A stretch of DNA of 43,507 nucleotides from Methanomicrobiales archaeon (GCA_026394715.1 JAPKXR010000209.1:1-43507); one strand, 5' to 3'; counted from the first letter of the stretch, positions 34,962-43,299 are shown. Numbers and translations are program-made. The notes: generated from the sequence alone by a model not told the origin.

Positions 34962-35000
34962 TTTCACTGCGTATACCTTTGAGTAAATGCTATTCTTCAT

Positions 35001-35012
35001 ACAGATAAAAGT
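35001..35012 (-). promoter_or_regulatory. TATA-like box for receiver-PAS-TPR gene
   Basis: On the minus strand tacttttatctg predicts initiation near 34981, after ATG 35000 but before ATG 34961; it therefore decides the start. Confidence 0.45.
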
Positions 35013-35888
35013 AATTGTCCTCCATGGCCCCCTGTTCCCGGGGCCTGGATGACCTCCACTGAAAGGTTCCGTATCACATTGGTCAAATGCGCGATCATTT
35101 CAACGGTACATCAAATCCAATTCAGCTTCACCATCCCGGAACGTGCCTTTTTAACTGGCTCGCTAATCTTGCGGATGGAGATACCGGGAATCACAAAAAA
35201 TGGTACCAAAATAAAATGACAATAGCTGAAAAATTCGTTCTACGTGTTTGCTGTTCTTACGCATCCCAATGCACATACTACGAGGGATACAACGATACAA
35301 AGACCTAATTTGTGTTTTCCGGACCAGGGCTGAGACGGGACAATTCCCTGTGTTAACCAGGCCTTCATAATGCCTATATGATCCGGGGGGACCTGCCAAA
35401 CTGGTAGACTCGGGTATGACACTTGAAGGATAACATTTCAATGGTAATAGCAGGGCCGCATGTGGCCGCTCCCGCAACAATCTCCGATGGGAGACCTGAA
35501 GTGAGGTTCATCTTCCTTGAAAGCCAGCCGGAAAGGTCAGCAGATCAGAAAAAACCTGGTTGTTGGGATATTGATCTAGTCTGGAGTGGGGTTTTCAGAC
35601 CCCTCCATCGTGTTCCGCGGTGAGGTAGAAATAATCCTGGAAAAGGCTGTGATTTTACCCGATACTTCTGAAGGTACCCCGGAACGTGTCAATTAGGAAT
35701 GTCTTTTTTTTGATAGTATAAATTCAAAGCGTTCCAATACCGTCCAATTACATTACGAGCCCTCTGATGACCGGGTCATTTATCCAGGACGCATAACCAT
35801 ACCTGTTGATAAAAGGGCAAAAAAGGGGAAACCCTTGGATTTTACAGGGGACCGGTAAAAAAACGGCTCCTGGAGGATATAATAAGAC
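35013..35888. other. Long intergenic region with coding-like remnants
   Basis: Apart from the fragment at 35441-35696 (listed separately), a 56-codon frame from ATG 35049 reads plausibly (VHQIQFSFTIPERAFLTGSL) but no family is recognised. No RNA gene or repeat found. A ggaggat site at 35872-35878 belongs to the glycosylase gene. Confidence 0.4.
35441..35696 (+). pseudogene. Frameshifted small gene of unknown family
   Basis: The frame from ATG 35441 reads MVIAGPHVAAPATISDGRPE, then VRFIFLESQPERSADQK and WDIDLVWSG. At ggggtttt (about 35587-35594) the sense continues one base later: FSDPSIVFRGEVEIILEKAV, ILPDTSEGTPERVN, stop at 35694. Removing one base in the homopolymer gives one ~84-codon gene. 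I do not recognise the family. Either a decayed gene or a base-call error. Confidence 0.45.
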
Positions 35889-36830
35889 GTGAAAATAAAC
35901 CAGTTTGTCATACCTATGTCAAAGATTCACCTGTTCCCTGTCCCACCGTACGATTTTAACCTGAGTGCAAGGATTTTCTCCAGGGGTGATCCTGCCATCA
36001 GGATATTTGATCGCGGGGTGTACCGGCAGGCACTCGATATCCTGGGCAACCCAACTCTTATTGAAGTCCGGTCCATTGGAACACCGGACCTCCCCCGGTT
36101 GGAAGTCAACGCTACCCCGGGTACGGAGGGTGTTCCGGTGGAAGATTCGGTTATCCGGGACATTGTTTCATCAATGTTTAATATCTTCGATGATTTGGTC
36201 CCTTTTTACCATGCGGTCAGGGAGGATCCGGTGATGGCGGACCTCACCCGACAGTTCCATGGGCTGAAGTCCCCGACCACGCCGACATTGTTTGAAGCAC
36301 TGGTGGACTCGATCATCGAACAGCAGATATCGTTGGACGTGGCACACCGCCTCCAGGTCAGGCTGACTAAAAAGACAGGGAAACAGCTTGAAACGGGGAC
36401 AACCGTATATTATTGTTATCCGTCTCCAGAGGCCCTTGCAGGAGCCCCGGTGACATTGTTCCGCGAATGTGGAATGACGATTCGGAAAGGAGAGTATATA
36501 CGGGGATTATCAGGGTCTATCGTCTCGGGTGATCTCGACCTCGATAAATTCAGGGGGTATGAGGATACCGGTAGAATTATCCGTGAAATGATGGAAATCC
36601 GTGGTGTCGGTAAGTGGACCGCGGAACTTACCATCATCAGGGGGATCCACAAGCTTGATGCATTTCCTGCAGATGATGTGGGGTTACAGCGGATCCTCTC
36701 CCGGTTTTACCGGAATGGAAAAAAAATCAGCAGCCATGAGGCCCGGCTGATTGCAGGCGGGTGGGGTACCTGGCAAGGCCTTGCTGCGTTTTATCTCGAC
36801 CTGGCTGAGTACCTCGGGGTAGTTCCCTGA
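35889..36830 (+). CDS. DNA-3-methyladenine glycosylase (AlkA/HhH-GPD type)
   Basis: A 313-residue base-excision repair enzyme that removes alkylated bases. The N-terminal ~100 residues form the AlkA-like beta domain (FNLSARIFSRGDP, VYRQALDILG). The HhH-GPD domain begins near 135 (LFEALVDSIIEQQISLDVAHRL in outline: EALVDSIIEQQIS). The helix-hairpin-helix is IRGVGKWTAELTIIRG near 240, followed by DAFPADDVGLQR with the catalytic Asp about residue 262. The GTG at 35889 is taken as start because ggaggat lies 10 bases upstream; ATG 35916 has no such site. It stands alone. Confidence 0.92.
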   Translation: MKINQFVIPMSKIHLFPVPPYDFNLSARIFSRGDPAIRIFDRGVYRQALDILGNPTLIEVRSIGTPDLPRLEVNATPGTEGVPVEDSVIRDIVSSMFNIFDDLVPFYHAVREDPVMADLTRQFHGLKSPTTPTLFEALVDSIIEQQISLDVAHRLQVRLTKKTGKQLETGTTVYYCYPSPEALAGAPVTLFRECGMTIRKGEYIRGLSGSIVSGDLDLDKFRGYEDTGRIIREMMEIRGVGKWTAELTIIRGIHKLDAFPADDVGLQRILSRFYRNGKKISSHEARLIAGGWGTWQGLAAFYLDLAEYLGVVP

Positions 36831-37048
36831 CCTGGGTACTGGTACGTAGCGGCTACCTGTAACCCTCCTCCCGGACAGTTTTCCGCACCACATCCCAAAA
36901 AGGGTGATGCCGGGAAAAAATATGTACCCGGTGGCAGGAAACCCACGTTCACGGCATGAAGCCCCACCTGGATTATGCCCGCCCTGCATTGTCTTTTGCG
37001 ATATCCGGCGTTGTTGGATTGAGTCCTCATTATTGGGTTAAAGGATAA

Positions 37049-37061
37049 ACATATTAAAAGA
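37049..37061 (+). promoter_or_regulatory. TATA box for surface protein gene
   Basis: acatattaaaaga is centred ~32 bases before the GTG at 37087, implying a leader of only a few bases. Confidence 0.5.
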
Positions 37062-37086
37062 TCATGTCGAATATAATCGACAAATA

Positions 37087-38247
37087 GTGAGGTTGAGGTT
37101 GCTAATAACTATACCCAGGTATGTCGTCATCATGTTATTTCTGGCGCTCATGGTAGCCGGTGCCTCAGCATACGAAATTGTGATTGATGCCCCGACCTCC
37201 ATCCAGGTCGGAGCCCCACTGGTCGTGAATGGGACTACAAACCTGGCAGACGGTGTGAGTCTTGGTATTGTACTGTCAAATGCGGACTATACGACCATTG
37301 AAATTGAGAAGAAAAATGTCCTAGTGCAGCGGAGTGATGAAAACAAGTCATTTTCGGTGGTATTTAATACGACCGGCCTGAAAAAGGGGCAATATAAAGT
37401 TGAAGTATCACCGGTACCTGGCTTTTCGTTCCTTGGCAACTCTGTCACCATCCGCCCGGTGACCCTTATTGATCGTACGGACGAACTGGTCATCACTCCG
37501 CCACTTCAGAAAGAATACGATGGATTACTAACTATTGCAGGAAACGGTGCCGGGCTGATTAATTCTGGTGTCAAAGTCGTGGTCACCAGTTCCAACGGGA
37601 CATTGCTGGTTGGCCCGGAATTTATCGGCTCCGATTATATGGGATACTTTTCAAAGACGTTCCCTATCCCCGGACCTGGAAATTACCTCGTGAATTTCTC
37701 TGATGCCCATGGGTTTATCGGAACTTTTACCTACAATATAATAAAACCCGGGGACCAAACGCTGCCCCTTCTCCTCCCGGAAACAACCGGTACTCCTGCT
37801 CCTCAAAAAATCCCGCCCATATCTGCCAAATCTTTAGCGAACCGGGATGAACCTGCGTTCTTTGCCGTTATTGCAAATCCGGGGGCGGTCCGGATCTATA
37901 CTTCAACAGGGACTGACTGGGTTCTTGAGTACCTCGACCCGACAGGCAAAACTCACAAGGTCCACGAGGCGGGTTCTCAGTATCCCGAATCGGTGACGTT
38001 CCAGAGCGATGGGAACACGACCTGGGTAAAGGTTTACCCCTTCAAGTACGAGGATAATAGTACGGTTTCGCTCTATGCAGAGAATGCGCTGGATGTCCAG
38101 GTTTCAAAGAAAGGTGCGGATTTCTTCCCTACCTCGTATGCAACGACAACTGTCCCAGTGGGTATCCAGACATCACCGTTACCCTGGTTGTTGTTCATCG
38201 GGGCAACAGGGATCGGAATCCTGATTATGATACGAAAGAGGGAATAA
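37087..38247 (+). CDS. Secreted/surface protein with C-terminal membrane anchor
   Basis: A 386-residue exported protein. Residues ~10-28 are a signal peptide (YVVIMLFLALMVAGASA). The external part contains at least two Ig-like beta modules: YEIVIDAPTSIQVGAPLVVNG at the start (VNGTTNLADG, VFNTTGLKKGQYKVEV) and a second from about 135 (LQKEYDGLLTIAGNGAG). A Pro/Thr linker near 230 is followed by a third beta-rich domain (VRIYTSTGTDWVLEYLDP). The end is PLPWLLFIGATGIGILIMI plus RKRE, a membrane anchor. Many N-x-T/S sequons indicate glycosylation. Similar layouts occur in methanogen S-layer-associated proteins; exact family not recognised. Start GTG fits the promoter spacing. Confidence 0.78.
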   Translation: MRLRLLITIPRYVVIMLFLALMVAGASAYEIVIDAPTSIQVGAPLVVNGTTNLADGVSLGIVLSNADYTTIEIEKKNVLVQRSDENKSFSVVFNTTGLKKGQYKVEVSPVPGFSFLGNSVTIRPVTLIDRTDELVITPPLQKEYDGLLTIAGNGAGLINSGVKVVVTSSNGTLLVGPEFIGSDYMGYFSKTFPIPGPGNYLVNFSDAHGFIGTFTYNIIKPGDQTLPLLLPETTGTPAPQKIPPISAKSLANRDEPAFFAVIANPGAVRIYTSTGTDWVLEYLDPTGKTHKVHEAGSQYPESVTFQSDGNTTWVKVYPFKYEDNSTVSLYAENALDVQVSKKGADFFPTSYATTTVPVGIQTSPLPWLLFIGATGIGILIMIRKRE

Positions 38248-38654
38248 CCGGCGATGATTCGATATCCGCGTGAGGATTTCGAATTTTTCTAGTTTGTTTT
38301 TTACCGGTTTTGAAATTTTTTTGAGACTCCGGGACGATTTCAAATCCAATTCCGTATACTCTTTTTCCCGACTTTGAACTGGTTACCAATGTCCCGGACC
38401 TACAGAACCTGTGCGTTCATTGGGGTCAAATGGGGAAAACCGGGTTACCCTGTTTCCCTATTTAACTACAAGGAAGTTACCCATTCCGATTCTACCACGT
38501 TTGGGGATCAGGGATAGTGACTATGCGATTAATTCCTCCGGGCATATTCCCAATACATCCCGTTAACAACAGTTCAACGTGCAATATCTGGTACCAGTGG
38601 TTTTAACGGTACACCATGAAAAACCTCATTACCTATCAGGTAATTTGTGTAGTT
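38248..38654. other. Intergenic region, T-rich at its start
   Basis: About 400 bases. The first 80 carry several T-runs (tttttctagtttgttttttacc, ttttttt near 38318) suitable as archaeal terminators for the upstream surface protein. A ttttaac element near 38601 may be the promoter of the phosphatase gene. No gene seen. Confidence 0.45.
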
Positions 38655-39149
38655 GTGGAATTATTTATCATGAGGCACGGGAAAGCAGAAGCACGTGCAA
38701 TGGGTGGTAATGATGCTGACCGTGTTCTCACCGGGCAGGGACGGGAGGAAGTCAAAAAAATCGGCCAATGGACGGTAGCGATGGGTTATACATTTGACCT
38801 GATCGCGACCAGTCCCCTGAAAAGGGCTCGGGAAACAGCTGAAATAATAGGCACGACCACAAAACAGGAGCATACGGTCCAGGACTGGGACCTGCTTTCA
38901 CCCGGGGGTGATCCGGATGCTCTGTCACGGCATATTGCTGGGCTTTGGGGAGACCGTTCAGTTCTCCTCATCGGCCATGAACCCATGCTCTCGATTCTTA
39001 TCAGCCGAATCATTTCACGGGACACAACCGTATCAATTGTCCTCGCCAAGGGAGCTTTCGCCAGGATAAAAAATGTCACCTGCAACGGTGACCTTTCCGG
39101 GGAACTCCATAGCCTCCTCACGCCAAAACAATTATCGTTTGGAAATTAA
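38655..39149 (+). CDS. SixA-like phosphohistidine phosphatase (histidine phosphatase superfamily)
   Basis: A 164-residue phosphatase of the SixA type. The catalytic RHG motif is in MELFIMRHGKAEARAM with His8, followed by RVLTGQGREEVKKIGQW and the conserved SPLKRARETAEI; the second catalytic His is in LLIGHEPM near residue 106. SixA enzymes dephosphorylate phosphohistidine, for instance on histidine-containing phosphotransfer proteins. I favour GTG 38655, which gives the family N-terminus; the ATG 38616 lies before the expected transcription start and adds 13 atypical residues. No signal peptide. Confidence 0.86.
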   Translation: MELFIMRHGKAEARAMGGNDADRVLTGQGREEVKKIGQWTVAMGYTFDLIATSPLKRARETAEIIGTTTKQEHTVQDWDLLSPGGDPDALSRHIAGLWGDRSVLLIGHEPMLSILISRIISRDTTVSIVLAKGAFARIKNVTCNGDLSGELHSLLTPKQLSFGN

Positions 39150-39291
39150 ACCCATTTTATGGTCACGATTTCTCCTTGAAATGTAAACCTTCACATTCCC
39201 TGGTTTATTGGATCCTCCTTTCAACAGTCTGGACTGGCAAAAACACTGTACCCTGTCCTATGGTGCATACTGTTTGCAATGATGAGTCTTC

Positions 39292-39400
39292 TCATCCGGA
39301 TAATCAAAATAGTATCCGGCTCCAATGACCAGGGCATGATCATCGGATAGTATGCCTGCACTATTGCCGCGTTAATTGCACTCATCATCCGGATTATCAA
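39292..39400. repeat. Two 16-bp direct repeats, ~93 bp apart
   Basis: tcatccggataatcaa (39292-39307) and tcatccggattatcaa (39385-39400) differ at one base. They lie in the 265-base gap between the phosphatase and the phosphoesterase, which otherwise holds no convincing gene. They may be binding sites or a duplication scar. Confidence 0.5.
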
Positions 39401-39414
39401 TGTTGCAAAGGTAA

Positions 39415-40509
39415 TTACTGAAGAGCAGTGACCGCCCCGGAGCTGGAAAGCGTAAACCGGTCGCCGGTCCGCCACACCCTCGTGTCAGTATCGTATACGT
39501 TCTGTACGGCACTCATGGTCCCTGCAGTTTCATTCACGGTTACCACTAAATAACCAACCGTGTTTCCTGCATTGTCTGCTGCGTTGACCGGGTACTCAAT
39601 CGTAAGTAAGGGGTCAACATCGGACTGGTTTAAGGCATGACCCATCGCTCCGCCATTACCGGTAACCACCTGCTGGATTCCGTCTTTTACTCCCCTGGCA
39701 TACAGGTGGGTATGGCCACTGAAATATGCCGTCACGTGATTTTTCACGAGACTGTTCCAGAAGATATCCCGCAGTACCGGGTGAACCGCAAGGTCATACC
39801 CCCTATCCTCCAGATCATCCTCCAGAAGATATGCAGGGGTATGGCCGAATACGAAGATAAACGGTCGTATATTGGAAGTAAGTTCACGGTCTACCCAGCT
39901 CTGGTTCACCGTTTCCTTCAGGCCATCGTGAGGGTAATACTCATCTATTGCGATAAATTTCGCCCCCTTCCAGGTGAATGAATAGGTAAGCCGCTCTTCA
40001 CCCTGCGGGCCATTGAGCGGCATATCGGTAGCGGCCGAATTACGATAGGCATCAAGGAGTGACATCACCGTCTGGTCGGGACCGTCCTCGTGGTTCCCCC
40101 TGATCACGTAGAGTGGTGTCCCGCTTTTCGAAGTATAGTTATGGATTGGTGCGACTGCATCCATCCAGTTTTTGAACTGGGCCTGGTAATCTGTTGCAAC
40201 GGGAGATGAATTTGAGATGATCCATCCACTCACGAGGTCGCCGTTATACATGACCAGGTCAGGTTTCTCAGCCGCGATCGCCACTGCAACCGGGTCCAGG
40301 TAGGGACTGACCCCGGTCAACGTGTCCCTGGTATTGTCACGGGAATCACCGAAGACCACAAATATCCATGTTCCGGAGGGGGCTGGAGATACCGGAGAAA
40401 CACCCGGGGCGGGCGTACGGTTGGGCTGGGAGGGTGATGGTTGCACACACCCGGTAGTGATAATGATTATCATGAATAGCAAAAGAATTACAATGTGACT
40501 CAATCTCAT
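39415..40509 (-). CDS. Exported metallophosphoesterase lipoprotein
   Basis: A 364-residue calcineurin-like phosphoesterase tethered outside the membrane. The signal peptide ends in lipobox TTGC (Cys21), then a Pro/Ser-rich linker and the catalytic domain: VVFGDSRDN, YNGDLVSG, IRGNHEDG, FVFGHTPA and YFSGHTHLYARG, a complete set of dimetal ligands. The substrate may be a phosphate ester or nucleotide in the envelope. I start at ATG 40509 because a TATA box is centred 26 bases upstream, so the mRNA is leaderless; the longer frame uses a TTG at 40530. Confidence 0.9.
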   Translation of the reverse strand: MRLSHIVILLLFMIIIITTGCVQPSPSQPNRTPAPGVSPVSPAPSGTWIFVVFGDSRDNTRDTLTGVSPYLDPVAVAIAAEKPDLVMYNGDLVSGWIISNSSPVATDYQAQFKNWMDAVAPIHNYTSKSGTPLYVIRGNHEDGPDQTVMSLLDAYRNSAATDMPLNGPQGEERLTYSFTWKGAKFIAIDEYYPHDGLKETVNQSWVDRELTSNIRPFIFVFGHTPAYLLEDDLEDRGYDLAVHPVLRDIFWNSLVKNHVTAYFSGHTHLYARGVKDGIQQVVTGNGGAMGHALNQSDVDPLLTIEYPVNAADNAGNTVGYLVVTVNETAGTMSAVQNVYDTDTRVWRTGDRFTLSSSGAVTALQ

Positions 40510-40528
40510 ATGTTCATCTGTCTTTCTC

Positions 40529-40541
40529 AAATTAAAAAGTT
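40529..40541 (-). promoter_or_regulatory. TATA box of leaderless phosphoesterase gene
   Basis: On the minus strand actttttaattt is centred ~26 bases before ATG 40509. Confidence 0.5.
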
Positions 40542-40548
40542 GATCGGT

Positions 40549-40785
40549 TCATCTCTCTGCAGGGGGTATCATGCTGGCACCTTCCCTGCCTTGGGCAATG
40601 GGTGCCGGATAACGGGTCATGGGTGCTGACAAGGTCACGCAGTGTAACGGCGTTCCGGATCCGTTAACGGCGTCAGCGACATCACTTGGAACGATGTAAA
40701 TTTTGATGCAGCTTGACTTACCTGAGGTGCCCAGCTCGAGTGAGTCAGGACGGACGTCCAGGTTGAAACCTAACCTAGGTTTTAT
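40549..40785 (-). pseudogene. C-terminal remnant of a surface beta-domain protein
   Basis: Without any start codon the minus strand stays open for ~78 codons and reads FNLDVRPDSLELGTSGKS, CIKIYIVPSDVADAVNGSGT and TLSAPMTRYPAPIAQGRE, ending in TGA at 40549-40551. The pattern I-x-PD-x-LxL-xSxGK...I-x-YI-xP is that of beta modules found in secreted proteins (typically xIxPDTLNLKSKGK...YIELP). It is therefore read as the 3' remainder of a deleted gene. The opposite strand overlaps the promoter of the 40811 lipoprotein at its upstream end. Identification is by pattern only. Confidence 0.5.
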
Positions 40786-40791
40786 ATTTTC
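40779..40791 (+). promoter_or_regulatory. TATA box of leaderless lipoprotein gene
   Basis: gttttatattttc is centred 26 bases before ATG 40811, so translation probably begins at the mRNA 5' end. Confidence 0.6.
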
Positions 40792-40810
40792 TCTCGATTA
40801 TGTCTAGATT

Positions 40811-41287
40811 ATGAAGATTGCCACAACTTTCTTTATTATAATCATCCTTGCCCTGCTTTCATCCGGGTGTACAACTAAGGTCCCTGCAACAACCCAGACT
40901 ACAGCCTTACCAACCCTATTTGAGAATACTGCCATCCCTAATCTTACCGGTACCTGGATTGTTAAGGCCGAAGGAGGAAGCCTGCTTAAATCTGACACAC
41001 CGGGTCAATATTCTCACTACGTGACCAGTTATAACAATCTTACGGCCACATGGATTATTACCAACCAAACCGGAAGGGTATTGCAGGGTAATTTTATTTC
41101 TGCAACCGGAAATAACGAAAGGTGTGTGGGGGTTATCAGCATGGACAATAAAAATCTGTACATCGCTGATATGGATGGGTTCCTTGATCTCCAGATAATC
41201 AATGATGATCTGATGACGTTAGTCTATCGTCACGTTACGCCAAATGATTCTGTCGCATCGGTTGGAACCTGGACTCGGGTGAAGTGA
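40811..41287 (+). CDS. Small lipoprotein, lipocalin-like beta pattern
   Basis: A 158-residue exported lipoprotein. The signal peptide MKIATTFFIIIILALLSSGC ends at Cys20. After a Thr-rich linker a beta-rich domain begins with LTGTWIVKAEGG and shows alternating strands (LTATWIITNQTGRVLQGNF, CVGVISMDNKNLYIADMDG, MTLVYRHV) and ends with VGTWTRVK. GTW at both ends is a pattern seen in lipocalin-like and META-like small barrels; no specific family assigned. Function unknown. Start is supported by the TATA spacing. Confidence 0.75.
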   Translation: MKIATTFFIIIILALLSSGCTTKVPATTQTTALPTLFENTAIPNLTGTWIVKAEGGSLLKSDTPGQYSHYVTSYNNLTATWIITNQTGRVLQGNFISATGNNERCVGVISMDNKNLYIADMDGFLDLQIINDDLMTLVYRHVTPNDSVASVGTWTRVK

Positions 41288-41682
41288 GCCCCAGCGGTAT
41301 AACCTAAACAGAAGGCACAATAATTTGGGACCAAAAATCAGGGTTACCGGCAGTTTTCACATTCTGTCCCGGTGACCGGGGTCCCCATTATTGCACACAA
41401 CTTTTCTCCACACGCACGCATGGAGGTGCTTTCGATTATAGGTGCGTTCTATCGGCCCGGGAATCGGACCGTTATATGATATTTCTTTCCCGGCACGAGT
41501 TTATCGACCCAATCTTTTCCATCTACCCTGTAATTAAGTCGGGATCCGAAGGACCACCGATCTTGCATTTATCTGAAGTTTTTCGGTATACAGTTTCATA
41601 TCGTTTATAAAAACCGATCATTACTTATATTCGTGACTGGATACAAGAGATTATTCTCCGCTATTACGGAGGAGCATCTTGT
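41288..41682. other. Intergenic region with possible decayed small gene
   Basis: About 395 bases. The minus strand from ATG 41599 reads MKLYTEKLQINA, and one frame over continues DRWSFGSRLNYRVDGKDWV and DKLVPGKKYHITVRFPGR to TAG at 41449. A TATA-like cttatattc at 41624-41632 is 29 bases upstream of that ATG. This may be a ~49-codon gene with one frameshift; no family recognised. The plus-strand promoter for the next gene is also here. Confidence 0.4.
41602..41614 (+). promoter_or_regulatory. TATA box for small secreted protein gene
   Basis: cgtttataaaaac predicts a start near 41635 and a leader of ~48 bases containing ggagga before ATG 41683. Confidence 0.5.
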
Positions 41683-41925
41683 ATGAGGTTCAAATTCATG
41701 ACTCTGGTGGTAGTGATACTCCTTATCGCCGCAATGGTATCGACTGCATCTGCTGCAAATATCAGGACTCCCAAGGCTTCATCAATTTCCTCCGGGATCG
41801 CTGCATTCATGAACACGCTGCAGAATCCGGAGAAAATAGTTCTCACCTTTATTATAATGAACTTCTCTGACAACCGCAATTATTCAAACGCAACTGCTGT
41901 TTTCAATTTCAATTTTATCAAATAA
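41683..41925 (+). CDS. Very small secreted protein
   Basis: An 80-residue protein with a clear Sec signal peptide (FMTLVVVILLIAAMVSTASAA, cleavage after ASA-A about residue 24-25). The mature part is only ~56 residues: IRTPKASSISSGIAAFMNTLQNPEKIVLTF in pieces, and ends NATAVFNFNFIK. Asn is frequent and there are N-x-S/T sequons. No Cys, so not a lipoprotein. The ggagga site 10 bases before ATG 41683 and the TATA box support that it is expressed. No family recognised; it could be an envelope peptide or a signal-like molecule. Confidence 0.62.
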   Translation: MRFKFMTLVVVILLIAAMVSTASAANIRTPKASSISSGIAAFMNTLQNPEKIVLTFIIMNFSDNRNYSNATAVFNFNFIK

Positions 41926-42058
41926 ATCCCTCCATTTTTTGTATTTTCTTCTAAAATACTCTGTTTCATCCCCGATCCCAGAATCAGGTCATAATCCGTG
42001 ACATTAAAAGGCCAATGGCGCATAATAGATCAGGCTGCCGTATGTTTATACTTGTCAA

Positions 42059-42616
42059 TTAAAAATAGATCGGGGATGTGTTAATATCCCTCATACATTT
42101 GATATTTTGAAAATCTAACTCGAATAACTGCTCTATGTTAAGCGGTGAATACCCGATTAATTCAACAGAGACATTGATCGTTTTAAAATCGCCATTTATG
42201 AATGGGTAATATTCCAGATCATTGTTATGTACATGCCCATGAATAACCCAACCGTGCCAATCATCCGGGATATCGGCGGGGTTATGTACCAACAGGAAGG
42301 GGGTATCCCGGTACTGCAGGGTATAGGTATGGTGCTCGGCCAGTCCGTCCACCTCTTGATCGTCATGGCTACCGGCGATGAAAATAATATTTCCGTTTAA
42401 TTGTTCAAGCCAATACTTCATTGAGCGGGAACCGCGACCCCATCGCAGATCACCCAGGAAATAAATTGTGTCTGAATCTCTCACGGTATTATTCCACGAA
42501 TCCAAAAGAAAGATATTCATTTCATCTTTATTCTTAAAATCCCGGTTACAATACCTGATAATATTTTGGTGGTCGAAGTGGGTATCAGCAATAAGAAAAA
42601 TATTTTCATCGTTCAT
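42059..42616 (-). CDS. Cytoplasmic metallophosphoesterase
   Basis: A 185-residue calcineurin-like phosphoesterase of the small YfcE-like/phage-type group. Motifs in order: LIADTHFDHQNII near the N-terminus, IYFLGDLRWG near 52, IAGSHDDQ near 80 (the family usually has GNHD, so Ser replaces Asn), and VIHGHVHNND near 122, then INVSVELIGYSPLNIEQL. The Asn-to-Ser change affects a residue that usually bridges a metal and the phosphate, so activity may be altered. No signal peptide. I use ATG 42616 (agga 6 bases upstream); a longer frame starts at a TTG. A TATA-like box lies at 42676-42686. Confidence 0.85.
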   Translation of the reverse strand: MNDENIFLIADTHFDHQNIIRYCNRDFKNKDEMNIFLLDSWNNTVRDSDTIYFLGDLRWGRGSRSMKYWLEQLNGNIIFIAGSHDDQEVDGLAEHHTYTLQYRDTPFLLVHNPADIPDDWHGWVIHGHVHNNDLEYYPFINGDFKTINVSVELIGYSPLNIEQLFELDFQNIKCMRDINTSPIYF

Positions 42617-42674
42617 GGTTCGTCCTGGTCCGGCCGTACCATCCCACAAGCCACACAGTACCAGTGATTAGGGA

Positions 42675-42687
42675 GGTATATTTTTCC
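42675..42687 (-). promoter_or_regulatory. TATA-like box for cytoplasmic phosphoesterase
   Basis: On the minus strand gaaaaatatacc is centred about 65 bases before ATG 42616, leaving a leader of roughly 40 bases. Confidence 0.4.
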
Positions 42688-42854
42688 TTGCCGTGTGTAT
42701 CCCTGGTGCATCCTTTCATTACATTTTGGGTGGGGGTATCGTGGCGCGATCAATCTTGCCATACAATAATGAGTGCATCAGCAGGATAAAAGGACTTTGT
42801 ATAGGGCTTATTTTAAGGTAAAAAAGATATTATCCCATATAATACGATTAGAGG

Positions 42855-43166
42855 TTAGTCATACTGACGCCACGTATGGTTGCACTTGCAGCAACGGAAG
42901 AACCGTACTTCACTCTCATCTGCAGCCCTTAACTGTCTCAGCCACCAGAATGCAAGGTTATTTGAGCACTTCGGGCACTTTATCTGGATGGTGGGCAGTG
43001 TCGGGTATGAACCGTCATCTTCGACAATGACGATCTCCTTCTCGCTCCTCATCGTTTTCTTCTGTAGCTGATCTGTATCAGATATTTTCCGGATATACCC
43101 GCATTTCCGGCATTTCAGCTGGCCTGCAGAAGCCATAAGAATACTCTTGCACTCAGGACAGAACAT
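42855..43166 (-). CDS. Transcript cleavage factor TFS (TFIIS-like)
   Basis: A 103-residue archaeal TFS that rescues backtracked RNA polymerase by stimulating transcript cleavage. The N-terminal zinc ribbon is MFCPECKSILM with Cys3, 6, 19 and 22 (CRKCGY). The C-terminal TFIIS zinc ribbon uses Cys64, 67, ~92 and 95 (IKCPKC, CCKCNHTW), and the invariant acidic pair Asp83-Glu84 (RAADESEVRFF) that reaches the polymerase active site is intact, so the protein should be active. ATG 43166 gives the standard family start and length; the frame extends to a TTG at 43187. Confidence 0.95.
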   Translation of the reverse strand: MFCPECKSILMASAGQLKCRKCGYIRKISDTDQLQKKTMRSEKEIVIVEDDGSYPTLPTIQIKCPKCSNNLAFWWLRQLRAADESEVRFFRCCKCNHTWRQYD

Positions 43167-43266
43167 CGTATAATTGTGCGCATGCAAACCAGATTAATCC
43201 TTGTATCACTCAATAAATGCTGAAAATATCTGCATCTATCCGGCACCTGCCTGTCACATCAGCATC

Positions 43267-43278
43267 CTTTTTTTATCC
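43267..43278 (+). promoter_or_regulatory. TATA-like box for the terminal membrane protein gene
   Basis: ctttttttatcc is centred ~26 bases before ATG 43300, the spacing of a leaderless gene. Confidence 0.45.
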
Positions 43279-43299
43279 AAAAAAATCAAGAGTACAGGA

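Noticed and set aside
39221-39475. 84-codon minus-strand frame at the end of the phosphoesterase gene
   Set aside because: It overlaps conserved coding sequence, lacks a ribosome binding site and is mostly low-complexity Ile/Met-rich sequence from the direct repeats.
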